Origin: Planctomycetaceae bacterium UBA4732
Lineage (GTDB): Bacteria; Planctomycetota; Planctomycetia; Gemmatales; Gemmataceae
Assembly (NCBI GenBank): GCA_002404095.1
Contig: DHJA01000020.1
Coordinates: 1-14,083, forward strand
Length of the DNA: 14,083 nt
Direction: 5' to 3'
Below the pieces are notes generated by a model. The model was not told the origin of the DNA, ran no database searches, and saw only the letters and a program-made list of their open reading frames with translations. Made by a program: the position numbers and the translations under genes. Shown here in pieces: positions 1-7,177 of the stretch (the first letter of the stretch is position 1; every line of letters starts with the position of its first letter).

Positions 1-75
1 CCCGCCCCGGGGGGGGGGGTAAAAGGGGGGGCCGCCCCCCCGGCGCCCCCCCCTCCCGCTCGGGGAGCGAGGGGC
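1..75. other. Low-complexity G/C homopolymer tract, probable contig-end artefact
   Basis: The first ~75 bases consist almost entirely of runs of C or G (4-11 long) with one TAAAA interruption. The adjacent ketosynthase frame loses all family resemblance exactly where this begins, right after the conserved ALEDAGY segment. The simplest reading is miscalled or misassembled sequence at a contig end, not a biological repeat. Confidence 0.6.
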
Positions 76-440
76 CCACCCTGGACAGAATAGCCAGCGT
101 CTTCGAGGGCTTGCTGCGTGGCGACAAGGCCGAGGAGTTGCGACGTATCGGTGGCTTCGAGGTTGCTGGGGGCGATGCCGAAGGCGCCAGGGTTGAAGGG
201 GACGGCGTTAAGGAAACCGCCGCGCGCGGCGTAAACACGGTCGGGCGCCTTGGGGTCGGCATCGAGATAGTCGTCGGGTCGCCAGTGCGTGGGCGGCACG
301 TCGGTGATGCAATCGACGCCGTTCTTGATATTGGCCCAGTACGCGCCGAGGCTGTCGGCCTTGGGAAATAAGCAGCCGATGCCGATGATCGCCAGAGGGG
401 TGGCGGTCCTTTCAGATTGAGGTTTACCCATGTCGCTCAA
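1..440 (-). CDS. Pfa-type polyketide/PUFA synthase, N-terminal ketosynthase fragment (partial)
   Basis: Reading the minus strand from about 440 gives the opening of a beta-ketoacyl synthase: a short leader, then PLAIIGIGCLFP, then HWRPDDY, AARGGFL, FNPGAFGIAPSNLEATD and QALEDAGY. The set of motifs around FGIxPSNLEATDTSQLL is characteristic of the first ketosynthase of iterative Pfa/hgl-type synthases (family knowledge), which condense malonyl units into long-chain polyunsaturated or other secondary lipids. The catalytic Cys and His lie beyond the window edge, so activity cannot be judged. An ATG exists at 431-429, but a Shine-Dalgarno-like AAAGAGGAA (455-447) sits 6 nt before an in-frame TTG (440-438) and 15 nt before the ATG, so TTG is the preferred start. 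Beyond about position 75 the frame stays open but encodes only Gly/Ala/Pro low complexity, which does not look like ketosynthase and is probably bad sequence. It lies downstream of pfaD on the same strand, with a nuclease-like gene between them. Confidence 0.8.
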   Translation of the reverse strand, partial: MSDMGKPQSERTATPLAIIGIGCLFPKADSLGAYWANIKNGVDCITDVPPTHWRPDDYLDADPKAPDRVYAARGGFLNAVPFNPGAFGIAPSNLEATDTSQLLGLVATQQALEDAGYSVQGGPLAPRAGGGGAGGAAPPFTPPPGA

Positions 441-446
441 GGCAGC

Positions 447-455
447 TTCCTCTTT
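447..455 (-). promoter_or_regulatory. Ribosome-binding site selecting a TTG start for the ketosynthase gene
   Basis: On the minus strand AAAGAGGAA lies 6 nt ahead of TTG (440-438), in frame with the ketosynthase. The ATG three codons later has no such site at usable spacing. This is sequence-based inference only. Confidence 0.45.
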
Positions 456-474
456 AACTCCGCACGGCCACAGT

Positions 475-488
475 TTGTGACATCACAA
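475..488. promoter_or_regulatory. Candidate operator: 14-bp palindrome TTGTGA-CA-TCACAA
   Basis: Perfect 6-bp inverted arms with a 2-bp centre lie 35-48 bp upstream of the ketosynthase start. The words resemble CRP/FNR-type half-sites, but CRP half-sites are usually 6 bp apart and here the gap is 2 bp, so the regulator is unknown. The position in the only sizeable gap before the ketosynthase suggests a regulatory site. Confidence 0.3.
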
Positions 489-582
489 GGTGTTGAACGG
501 ACATAATTTTTCTGGCGGCACCTTTGGAGTTCAAAGGCAAGAATCCGTCTTACCCGTAAACGTCATGTCGATTTTCGTTTGG

Positions 583-1641
583 TTAGTCTGCCTTCGTCGG
601 GGGTTCCCGTAGTTTCAGTCGCCCCTCATTGAACAGATCCCGCAATGTCCGCTTCATGTCGGCTGGGTCTATTTTCACACCTGACCATGTTATTTCCGTG
701 ACTTTGGCTTTGAATACTTCCTTGGCATGGCTAAAGAACCATTCCTCAGTTTCAGCGAATAGCGGATGCTCCGTCCAAGTGGTTGCATCCAAGGTCCACA
801 AATAGCTTTGCCGGCAGAAGTAAATCGCTAGCCGGTTGATGGCCGGGAACTTCGGATCAGCCTGGCGCTGGCGACGGGCCAGTAGGTAGTAGCCGAGCAA
901 CTGGTCTAGGTCGTCCGCCGCCATTTTGTCGCTTTTGGTTGTCTTGAAATCCACGAGCATGTCGCCAACGATCAAATCCGCATCAGCGCCGCCGACAAGT
1001 GAAGATGTCTGGCCGAAGATCGGGTTGAGGAGCATCACCCTGTCATGGAACAATGCATTGAATGGCACGATGGCCAGCAGGGCAAGTAAGTCTTCCACAT
1101 CTTCTACGGCCGCCTCCTCGAATGTTGAATCAAATCGCCCGCAGGATCGGGAGCTATCGTCTAATTTGGCCAGCCGGATGGCATGGCCGGCGAGGTCGGC
1201 TTGGTCGAGTCGAGTCGGCGACGTACTCTTTACATACCTGGCCTGCGCCAACTTTGCCTTATCGACGACGTTGCGAGCCCGGCCAGCCACTTCCTGAGCC
1301 AACTTTTCAAGGGAATGCGGATCGCCATCCGGATGCGCTGCGAGAGATATTACCCCCTTGTCATCCCTCGATAAGTGTCGGAACGATGTGACCCCCTTAT
1401 CATTCTTACACCAGATGTTGTCAGGTGCTGACTCAGCCGTCCAGCATCTCGCCACGGCGTGTGGCGCCCGGCGCTGGAGTTCAAAGCGCAGGAGGTAGTT
1501 GAATGCCGTTCCGACCATCATGTAGCGCTCGCTCTTTGGTGCGACCATGAGTGCCGGGGCGATTTTACGAGGTAGCCCAGGACGGATCGGCCTAAGTTTG
1601 GCCTTTACGTCGGGCCTTTTGATAAAGCTCTTGAGACTCAT
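583..1641 (-). CDS. PD-(D/E)XK nuclease-superfamily hypothetical protein
   Basis: A 352-residue soluble protein with no signal peptide or membrane segment. The C-terminal half shows a RecB/Cas4-like nuclease core: NPIFGQ at ~206-211, then GGADADLIVGD and VDFKTTK, giving D222, D231 and K233 in the D-X8-D-x-K arrangement of the catalytic site. It is followed by DQLLGYYLLAR with the Q-x3-Y motif (Q247, Y251) seen in RecB-family nucleases. E175/E176 or E180 could supply the upstream acid. Family knowledge makes it a metal-dependent DNase-like fold; the biological target cannot be read from sequence. Start ATG at 1641 has only a weak GAGAA upstream. The gene sits 66 bp after pfaD and 142 bp before the ketosynthase gene, on the same strand, and its coding DNA is clearly less GC-rich than both. 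This suggests later insertion into the lipid-synthase operon. No partner such as a helicase or methylase is adjacent. Confidence 0.7.
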   Translation of the reverse strand: MSLKSFIKRPDVKAKLRPIRPGLPRKIAPALMVAPKSERYMMVGTAFNYLLRFELQRRAPHAVARCWTAESAPDNIWCKNDKGVTSFRHLSRDDKGVISLAAHPDGDPHSLEKLAQEVAGRARNVVDKAKLAQARYVKSTSPTRLDQADLAGHAIRLAKLDDSSRSCGRFDSTFEEAAVEDVEDLLALLAIVPFNALFHDRVMLLNPIFGQTSSLVGGADADLIVGDMLVDFKTTKSDKMAADDLDQLLGYYLLARRQRQADPKFPAINRLAIYFCRQSYLWTLDATTWTEHPLFAETEEWFFSHAKEVFKAKVTEITWSGVKIDPADMKRTLRDLFNEGRLKLREPPTKAD

Positions 1642-1707
1642 GGCATGTTCTCACGGATAGCTGCTTCATCACAGCGGTGGTGTCAGGCGGCTGACAGCAT
1701 GCAACCC

Positions 1708-3246
1708 TCACCGTGTCGCCGCGTCAAGTCGATCCGGTTCCACAGGCGTAAGCCGCGACCATTCCGGGTCCAACGGTACGCCCTGACAGCGCAGCATACT
1801 CAACCGCAGCAGCACGGCCGCTCCGTACAACAGATTATAGGCCACGGGTACAACCCGCCGGTTGCGAGCATGTTCGAGGAACGACCCCTTGGTCCACTCG
1901 TTAAACGCCCCCATCGCCGGCCCGCACCATACCTGATAATCGAGCTTGCGCGTCGGTTCGCCGACGTTGGCCCAGCGCGAAGATTGGCCGAGGTACCAGC
2001 GAAACACCAGTGCCATTCTATGTTTCGGCTCGCGTTCGGCGCGCTCCACCTGGCGCGGGTCTCTCTCCATGAAATAGACGCGCGTCTGCGCCCATATCTC
2101 TTCGAGTGGGGCGCGAAATAAGTTTTTTTCGAGAGCGGCGCGTTCGGCGGCGGGTAGGTCTTCTAAGCGGGCGTGCGCGCGATAGAGTTCATACAACTTG
2201 GCGGCGCGCATGGCGAACATCGTGCCGCGCTTCAACACCTGTACCTTGACCCCCATCTCGAACATATCGGCGGCCGGCGCCATGATCACGTCCGCCTGCT
2301 CCGCCTGCGCCAACATCTGGCGCACCGCGTCCGACGATCCCGATTCGACGCACGCCTGATTGATCGTGCCGGTGACAACGTATGCCGCCCCCATGACAAA
2401 CGCCGCCGCGGCTGACGCCGGCGTGGCGATCCCTCCCGCCGCACCGACGCGCAACGGCCGGTCGTAGCGGAATTGCGCCTGCATTCGATCGCGCAAGGCC
2501 GCCATCGTCGGAAGCAGAGTAACGAGAGGCCTATTGTCGGTATGGCCGCCGGAATCGGCTTCCGCCGTGAGATCTTGCGCGACGGGGATGCGTCCTGCTA
2601 GTCGGACCTGTTCCGGCGTGAGGGCGCCGCCGCGTACCAGCTCTTGCAAAAAACGATCTGGCGGCGGCGCGAAAAACTTGGACGCCACCTCGACGCGCGA
2701 CACCTTGGCTATAACCTTGTTGGGCGTCACGACGCGGCCTTCGGCGTCAGCGTGAATGCCATGCGTGCGATAACGGATCAAGGGCAATGTGAGATCGAGA
2801 AAGGCGGACGCTTCCACGAGGCGAACGCCGCGGCTTAAATAAAGCTCGACGACGGCGTTTTCGTGATCCGGCTCGTTAGGACTGTGGATGAGGTTGTAGC
2901 CGTGCGGCGCGTCGCCCAGGCTGCGCGAAAGGCGGTCGATGGCTGCCTTGACGCGGGCAAGCGGCAGTCCGGCGGCGCCAAAGAAGCCGACCATGCCAGC
3001 GCGGCTCATGGCTTCCACGACCTCGACCGAGCCGATGCCATTGGCCATCGCGCCGGCGACATAGGCGTAACGTAGACGGTGATCGGCGCGGAAGGAGGGA
3101 TCGCCGAGGTCTTCGAGACGGCAAGCCGGGGCGAAAGCCGTGCGGCCATCGAGGGAGGCTGGGCCGGCGCTCAAAGCCCAATGGCCGTCGCGTTCGCGGA
3201 GGAAGAGGGGCCGGTCGATGGCGTAGACGGCCTGGATTTCAGTCAT
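1708..3246 (-). CDS. pfaD: PfaD-family trans-acting enoyl reductase (PUFA/secondary lipid synthase)
   Basis: A protein of about 512 residues, the usual PfaD length. It is an FMN-dependent TIM-barrel enoyl reductase related to 2-nitropropane dioxygenase, which acts in trans on the acyl chain carried by Pfa-type synthases in the cytoplasm. Visible family signatures are the N-terminal GxMANGIGSVEVVEAMSRAGM segment, HGYNLIHSPNEPDHE, the active-site region PVAQDLTAEADSGGHTDNRP, and the FMN-phosphate loop GAAGGIATP followed by FVMGAAYVVTGTINQA. The C-terminal third contains the DMFEMGVKVQVLKRGTMFA and VWCGPAMGAFNEW segments typical of PfaD and absent from plain nitronate monooxygenases. An upstream in-frame GTG (3255) would add three residues, and neither start has a clear ribosome-binding site; the ATG at 3246 was chosen. 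It is probably co-transcribed with the downstream ketosynthase, although a nuclease-like gene now lies between them. Confidence 0.92.
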   Translation of the reverse strand: MTEIQAVYAIDRPLFLRERDGHWALSAGPASLDGRTAFAPACRLEDLGDPSFRADHRLRYAYVAGAMANGIGSVEVVEAMSRAGMVGFFGAAGLPLARVKAAIDRLSRSLGDAPHGYNLIHSPNEPDHENAVVELYLSRGVRLVEASAFLDLTLPLIRYRTHGIHADAEGRVVTPNKVIAKVSRVEVASKFFAPPPDRFLQELVRGGALTPEQVRLAGRIPVAQDLTAEADSGGHTDNRPLVTLLPTMAALRDRMQAQFRYDRPLRVGAAGGIATPASAAAAFVMGAAYVVTGTINQACVESGSSDAVRQMLAQAEQADVIMAPAADMFEMGVKVQVLKRGTMFAMRAAKLYELYRAHARLEDLPAAERAALEKNLFRAPLEEIWAQTRVYFMERDPRQVERAEREPKHRMALVFRWYLGQSSRWANVGEPTRKLDYQVWCGPAMGAFNEWTKGSFLEHARNRRVVPVAYNLLYGAAVLLRLSMLRCQGVPLDPEWSRLTPVEPDRLDAATR

Positions 3247-3338
3247 GCGAAGCACCGTCGGCGCGCGAACGTCGCGAAAAACAATTGAGGCGAGTCCTAG
3301 GGAAATGATACCGCCTCACGGCCGGGTCCGCCAGCACG

Positions 3339-4946
3339 TCACGGCCCCAATCCCACCGCTCCGACAGCGTGGTGGTCCGGCGTGGTCAGCTTCTCCAGGG
3401 CGAAACGCACCGCCTCGCGTTGTGGATATGACTTGGCAAGCTCGGCCCCGGAGTCCACCATGTCGATGATCTCCTGATCAGTCAGCTCGCGCTGGCGGAC
3501 CATGTAATCGAAGCGCTGCCGCGCGGGCCAAACGCCGGGGTCAGGCACGTCCTCCATTAGAGAAAAATCCTGTCTCAAATAGGTCACATCGGCGCGAACA
3601 AATTCGCCGCGACGCTGCGCGTAATAGGCTACGGGAATTTTTTGTCCTGGCCGCGGCACGAATCCGCGAATCGGGTCTTTTTCACCGCCGGAAGGGGCGT
3701 GACAAAGAACACAGTTGCGGAGATGGTTCGCTTTCACCATTTCGGCGACCACCCACTTCTTTTGCTCGCTGAACACCGGCGCCGCCGGGTCCGGCCGGTC
3801 GAGCAACTTCACAAGATCGGCGACGGCGCCTCGGTCGTCCACTGCCGTCAACGCCTCCGCCGCCCGGTCAGCCACGGGCGGCAACGGATAACGGAAACCA
3901 TCTATTAGGGCCAGCCGGTACTCCTCGCGCGGCCGAGCCGTCAGCGCCTCGATTGCGGCTTGTCTCACTAGCGGACTTAAATCAAAGAGGGTCTGCCGGG
4001 CAAGAGCAACGCTCGCGTTCGGCCCCTTGGTCGCATTCAGCATCTTCGTCAGTTGAAGGCGCACCGGGATTGTTTCGACGCAGAGCATTTGCGCCAAGCC
4101 GAGAGAATACTCGTCCTTCAACCATTCCTTTCGCCCGTCCAGCATATGGATAAGCGACTGGTCGCGCGCGCGTACTTTGCTCTCGTTGGCCGAGGCGGCG
4201 TCGCGGTCGTCGCGGTTAAGTCGGTCGGCACGCGCCTGCTCCGTCCTAATCACAGGCGAGAGTTCTTGAAGACATTTCACGGCTTTTTCCGACGCGCGGC
4301 TTTCCGGCCCATCCCGCACGGGCAACCCGGCTAAGTCGCTGCGACGCGCGATGAAGCTGACAACGGATTCCCTACCATCCAGCAACGCTATTTTCTCCGG
4401 TGAGGCGAGGGCGTCGTATTGATCGTCGAAGGCGCTTCGATGGTCGGCGTTGACTAACAGTTTCAGCGAGACAGCCTCTTCTTTGTCGAAGTCGATTAGG
4501 CGCACGCTCGCTTTTAAATCGCTTGAGAATAGTGTTCCGTTCGCCTGGACCACCGCGACGGGAACGGGAATGGGAATCGGCACGGAAATCAAATCGGGCC
4601 TATTAACGACAGGCTTAACGGCGACCGGGAACGACACCGGCGCCGGCGGTGGAACAAGCGCTTTCCACAGCGGTGCCTCCGAGGTCGGCTTCGCCGCTAG
4701 TATAGGCGCGGCAGCGCGAGTTGCCGCGCCGACCGGACGCGGAGGCGGCGCGGGCCGAATCTCGGCCAGCGGTTCGGCCGCTCGCGGCGCCGGCGCCGCC
4801 TGGGTTAAGGCGAGTACGCCGAAGGCGGCCAAACCGACAACGAGGAACGCTCCCACGCCGGCCGCCGCGTAGACGGCCGGCCAGTGCGTGACCGAACCCA
4901 GTTCAATGTCGTTGCGGGCGGACGGATCGACGGTCGAAATCGCCAT
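3339..4946 (-). CDS. Membrane-anchored HEAT-repeat protein with a single CxxCH haem motif
   Basis: A 535-residue protein. Residues 1-21 are a short cytoplasmic tail, ~22-48 form one transmembrane helix (WPAVYAAAG...FGVLAL), and ~50-130 are a Pro/Ala-rich linker including PIPIPVPV. The middle includes a charged helical stretch (~235-275). HEAT-like helical repeats lie at about 295-385 (for example LFDLSPLVRQAAIEALTARP). A single haem-c attachment motif CVLCH is at 412-416, followed by a conserved-looking C-terminal tail. The layout predicts an N-in anchor with the repeats and haem in the periplasm, perhaps as a redox or scaffold protein; the function is unknown. Start choice: AGGAGG lies 9 nt before ATG 4946, while the longer frame from 4994 lacks this. 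The gene precedes pfaD by 92 bp on the same strand, so it may head that operon, but a role in lipid synthesis is not shown. Confidence 0.75.
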   Translation of the reverse strand: MAISTVDPSARNDIELGSVTHWPAVYAAAGVGAFLVVGLAAFGVLALTQAAPAPRAAEPLAEIRPAPPPRPVGAATRAAAPILAAKPTSEAPLWKALVPPPAPVSFPVAVKPVVNRPDLISVPIPIPVPVAVVQANGTLFSSDLKASVRLIDFDKEEAVSLKLLVNADHRSAFDDQYDALASPEKIALLDGRESVVSFIARRSDLAGLPVRDGPESRASEKAVKCLQELSPVIRTEQARADRLNRDDRDAASANESKVRARDQSLIHMLDGRKEWLKDEYSLGLAQMLCVETIPVRLQLTKMLNATKGPNASVALARQTLFDLSPLVRQAAIEALTARPREEYRLALIDGFRYPLPPVADRAAEALTAVDDRGAVADLVKLLDRPDPAAPVFSEQKKWVVAEMVKANHLRNCVLCHAPSGGEKDPIRGFVPRPGQKIPVAYYAQRRGEFVRADVTYLRQDFSLMEDVPDPGVWPARQRFDYMVRQRELTDQEIIDMVDSGAELAKSYPQREAVRFALEKLTTPDHHAVGAVGLGP

Positions 4947-4957
4947 GGCGCAGAGCC

Positions 4958-4963
4958 TCCTGG
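4958..4963 (-). promoter_or_regulatory. Ribosome-binding site fixing the HEAT/CxxCH start
   Basis: AGGAGG on the minus strand ends 9-11 nt before the ATG at 4946-4944. It supports that start over the in-frame start 16 codons upstream. Confidence 0.5.
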
Positions 4964-5040
4964 AACGGAGGATTGGAAAAGTGTTGCACGCCAACAGTGA
5001 TCGTACTCTGTCGCGGAGCGGAATGCCAGTCCTCGCGCGC

Positions 5041-5112
5041 GTCGTTTAGCCGCGACCCGACAGGGGGAGCGCGTCTTCCTCGCGCTCCCCTGTCGGGTCG
5101 CGGCTAAACGAC
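5041..5112. repeat. Long near-perfect inverted repeat (32-bp arms, 7-nt loop)
   Basis: The left arm 5041-5073 begins GTCGTTTAGCCGCGACCCGA, and the right arm 5081-5112 is its reverse complement with one extra G bulged in the left arm. The loop is TCTTCCT. The predicted RNA or cruciform would be extremely stable. It lies between two divergent genes (HEAT protein on minus, transketolase on plus), so it is not placed as an ordinary terminator for either. No T-run follows it. A dispersed intergenic palindrome is the likeliest explanation, by inference. Confidence 0.8.
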
Positions 5113-5140
5113 TTCACCCTCCACCCTTCACCCTCCACCC
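5113..5140. repeat. Two perfect tandem copies of TTCACCCTCCACCC
   Basis: Copies at 5113-5126 and 5127-5140 are identical and directly abut the right arm of the long hairpin. It is a simple pyrimidine-rich duplication in the transketolase leader; no function is evident. Confidence 0.8.
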
Positions 5141-5201
5141 GCTAAGATGAAACCAACGGCGTCCCGACCCTATCCGACACCCAGACGAGGACCGGAAAGT
5201 C

Positions 5202-7049
5202 ATGGCGGATCAACTCCACGAGTGGAAAGAACTGGCGGCCCAACTGCGCATCGACAGCATCCGCTGCACCACGGCGGCCGGTTCCGGACATCCCACGTCT
5301 TCCATGTCCGCTGCCGACCTTATGGCCGTGCTGCTGACCAAATATCTCCGCTACGACTGGGCCGAGCCGCACTACCCCAACAACGACCGCCTCATCTTCA
5401 GCAAAGGTCACGCCTGCCCCGTCCTTTACTCCATGTACAAGGCGGCCGGCGCCATCACCGATCAGGAATTGCTCACGCTCCGCAAGTTCGGCAGCCGGCT
5501 CCAGGGTCATCCCAATCCGCACGTCTTGCCCTATGTGGACGTGGCCACCGGCTCTCTCGGACAAGGCTTGCCCATCGGCGTCGGCATGGCCCTCAACGGC
5601 AAATACCTCGACCAGTTGCCGTATCGCGTTTGGGTGGTGCTCGGCGACAGCGAGTGCGCCGAAGGCTCCATCTGGGAGGCGTTCGATAAGGCGTCCTTCT
5701 ATAAGCTCGAAAATCTCATCGCCATTCTCGACATGAACCGCCTCGGCCAGCGCGGCCAAACCGACCTCGGCTGGGACGCTCCCGTGTACGCCGCCCGCGC
5801 TCGCGCGTTCGGTTGGCACGCCATTGAACTCGATGGCCACGACCTCACCGCCATCGACAAAGCCTACGCCGAGGCGCTGCAGCAGAAAGACAAGCCGACC
5901 GTCCTCGTCGCCAAGACGATTAAGGGCAGCGGCGTGTCCTTCGTCGCCAACAAGGACGGCTGGCACGGCAAGGTCATGAGCGCCGACCAGGCCAAGCAGG
6001 CCATCGCGGAGCTGGGCGGCCAACGGTACATCCTCATCAAGAGTCCTCAGCCGGAGAAACGGCGATCGGAGGGGCCTCCGACCGCCACCGTCGTGAAACC
6101 GCCTTCCTACCCGCTCGGCGGCAAGGAGGCGACGCGCAAGGCTTACGGCGACGCCCTCGTCGCCCTCGGCGCCGCCCGGCCCGACGTGGTGGCGCTGGAC
6201 TCCGAGGTGTCCAACTCGACATACGCCGACGAGTTCAAGAAGGCGTACCCAGAGCGCTTCTTCGAGATGTTCATCGCCGAGCAGCAGCTATTGGGCGCGG
6301 CCGTCGGCCTCGGCGTACTGGGCAAGCGCCCGTTCGCCTCGACGTTCGCGGCCTTCTTCACGCGCGCCTACGACCAGATCCGCATGGCCGCCGTGTCGAA
6401 TGCGACGATCCACCTTGTCGGCTCGCACGCCGGTTGCAGCATCGGCGAGGACGGCCCGTCGCAGATGGCGCTCGAAGACATCGCCATGATGCGGGCCGTC
6501 TACGGCAGCACGATTCTCTATCCGTGCGACCCCAATCAGACGGCCGCGTTGGTGGAGCAGATGGTGGACCTGCCGGGCATTTCCTACCTGCGCACCACGC
6601 GCGAGAAAACCAACGTCCTCTACGAACCCGGCGAGGTCTTTCCCGTCGGCGGCGCTCGCGTGGTCAAGCGCGGCGACAACGACAGCGTCGCGGTAATCGC
6701 CGCAGGCATCACCGTCCACGAAGCGCTGAAGGCTTACGACACGCTGAAAGCGGAGGGTATCGAGATTCGCATCATCGACGCCTACACGGTCAAGCCGATC
6801 GACAAGATAACGCTGCGCGAGACGGTCAAGGCGGTGGGCGGCAAGCTGGTGACGGTCGAGGACCATTGGCCGGAAGGCGGTCTAGGCGACGCCGTGCTGG
6901 ACGCCTTGGCCGCGGAGCCACTTAACGGCCTGCGCGTGATCAAGCTGGCCGTCAGCGGAATGCCCGGCTCCGGCACGCCAGCCGAGCTAATGCACGCCGC
7001 CGGCATTGACGCGGACGCCATCCTCAAGGCAGTAAAATCGCTGCTTTAA
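5202..7049 (+). CDS. tkt: Transketolase (single chain, animal-like short type)
   Basis: A 615-residue thiamine-diphosphate enzyme that moves two-carbon ketol units between sugar phosphates in the pentose phosphate pathway. The N-terminal ThDP domain (~10-275) has TTAAGSGHPTS (H30), SKGHA (H70), GHPNP (H103), ATGSLGQGL, and the ThDP/metal motif running from G148-D149-S150 to N179. The pyrimidine domain (~305-470) has the catalytic glutamate in FIAEQ (E360), FAAFFTRAYDQIR, and GSHAGCSIGEDGPSQMALED. The C-terminal domain (~480-615) ends in GTPAELM. Length and motif wording follow vertebrate transketolase (~620 residues) more closely than the ~660-residue E. coli TktA type. The third position of the GDG motif is Ser, a mild deviation. 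ATG 5202 follows GAGGA by about 10 nt. The gene is divergent from the HEAT gene and co-directional with the MFS exporter. The reverse-strand open frame over 5142-6023 is a codon-bias shadow. Confidence 0.96.
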   Translation: MADQLHEWKELAAQLRIDSIRCTTAAGSGHPTSSMSAADLMAVLLTKYLRYDWAEPHYPNNDRLIFSKGHACPVLYSMYKAAGAITDQELLTLRKFGSRLQGHPNPHVLPYVDVATGSLGQGLPIGVGMALNGKYLDQLPYRVWVVLGDSECAEGSIWEAFDKASFYKLENLIAILDMNRLGQRGQTDLGWDAPVYAARARAFGWHAIELDGHDLTAIDKAYAEALQQKDKPTVLVAKTIKGSGVSFVANKDGWHGKVMSADQAKQAIAELGGQRYILIKSPQPEKRRSEGPPTATVVKPPSYPLGGKEATRKAYGDALVALGAARPDVVALDSEVSNSTYADEFKKAYPERFFEMFIAEQQLLGAAVGLGVLGKRPFASTFAAFFTRAYDQIRMAAVSNATIHLVGSHAGCSIGEDGPSQMALEDIAMMRAVYGSTILYPCDPNQTAALVEQMVDLPGISYLRTTREKTNVLYEPGEVFPVGGARVVKRGDNDSVAVIAAGITVHEALKAYDTLKAEGIEIRIIDAYTVKPIDKITLRETVKAVGGKLVTVEDHWPEGGLGDAVLDALAAEPLNGLRVIKLAVSGMPGSGTPAELMHAAGIDADAILKAVKSLL

Positions 7050-7057
7050 AGAAGAGA

Positions 7058-7154
7058 TTCACCACAAAGACACAAAGTATACAAAGAAGAAAAAGACTCG
7101 AATAGCGCTTTGCGAGTCTTCTCTTCTCATTCTTCTTTGTGTCTTTGTGGTGAA
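7058..7154. repeat. Inverted repeat of CACAAAG words between tkt and the MFS gene
   Basis: TTCACCACAAAGACACAAAG (7058-7077) is matched perfectly by its reverse complement at 7135-7154. A second inner pair, AAGACTCG (7093-7100) and CGAGTCTT (7113-7120), forms the tip of the stem with a 12-nt loop. The element is far richer in A/T than the flanking genes. It begins 8 bp after the transketolase stop and ends just before the MFS start, so it could act as a transcription barrier, but there is no terminal U-run. Its wording recalls CACAAAG-type intergenic repeats that I believe recur in environmental bacterial genomes (from memory, not checked). Confidence 0.75.
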
Positions 7155-7177
7155 AATTTTGTCCTCCTTTGGCGGCA

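Noticed and set aside
111..371. 86-codon plus-strand frame
   Set aside because: It is the complement of the ketosynthase N-terminus, whose motifs are unmistakable.
5041..5140. CRISPR-like or satellite array
   Set aside because: Only one inverted repeat and a two-copy tandem unit; there are no regularly spaced repeats with unique spacers.
5142..6023. Long open frame of 293 codons on the minus strand
   Set aside because: It lies wholly opposite the transketolase, has no family motif, and arises from the strong GC3 bias of that gene.
6288..6866. 192-codon minus-strand frame
   Set aside because: It is antisense to the transketolase pyrimidine and C-terminal domains; a composition shadow.
7058..7154. 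Rho-independent terminator after transketolase
   Set aside because: The stem is A/T-rich with long arms and no U-tract at its 3' base; it is better described as an inverted repeat, though some termination effect is possible.
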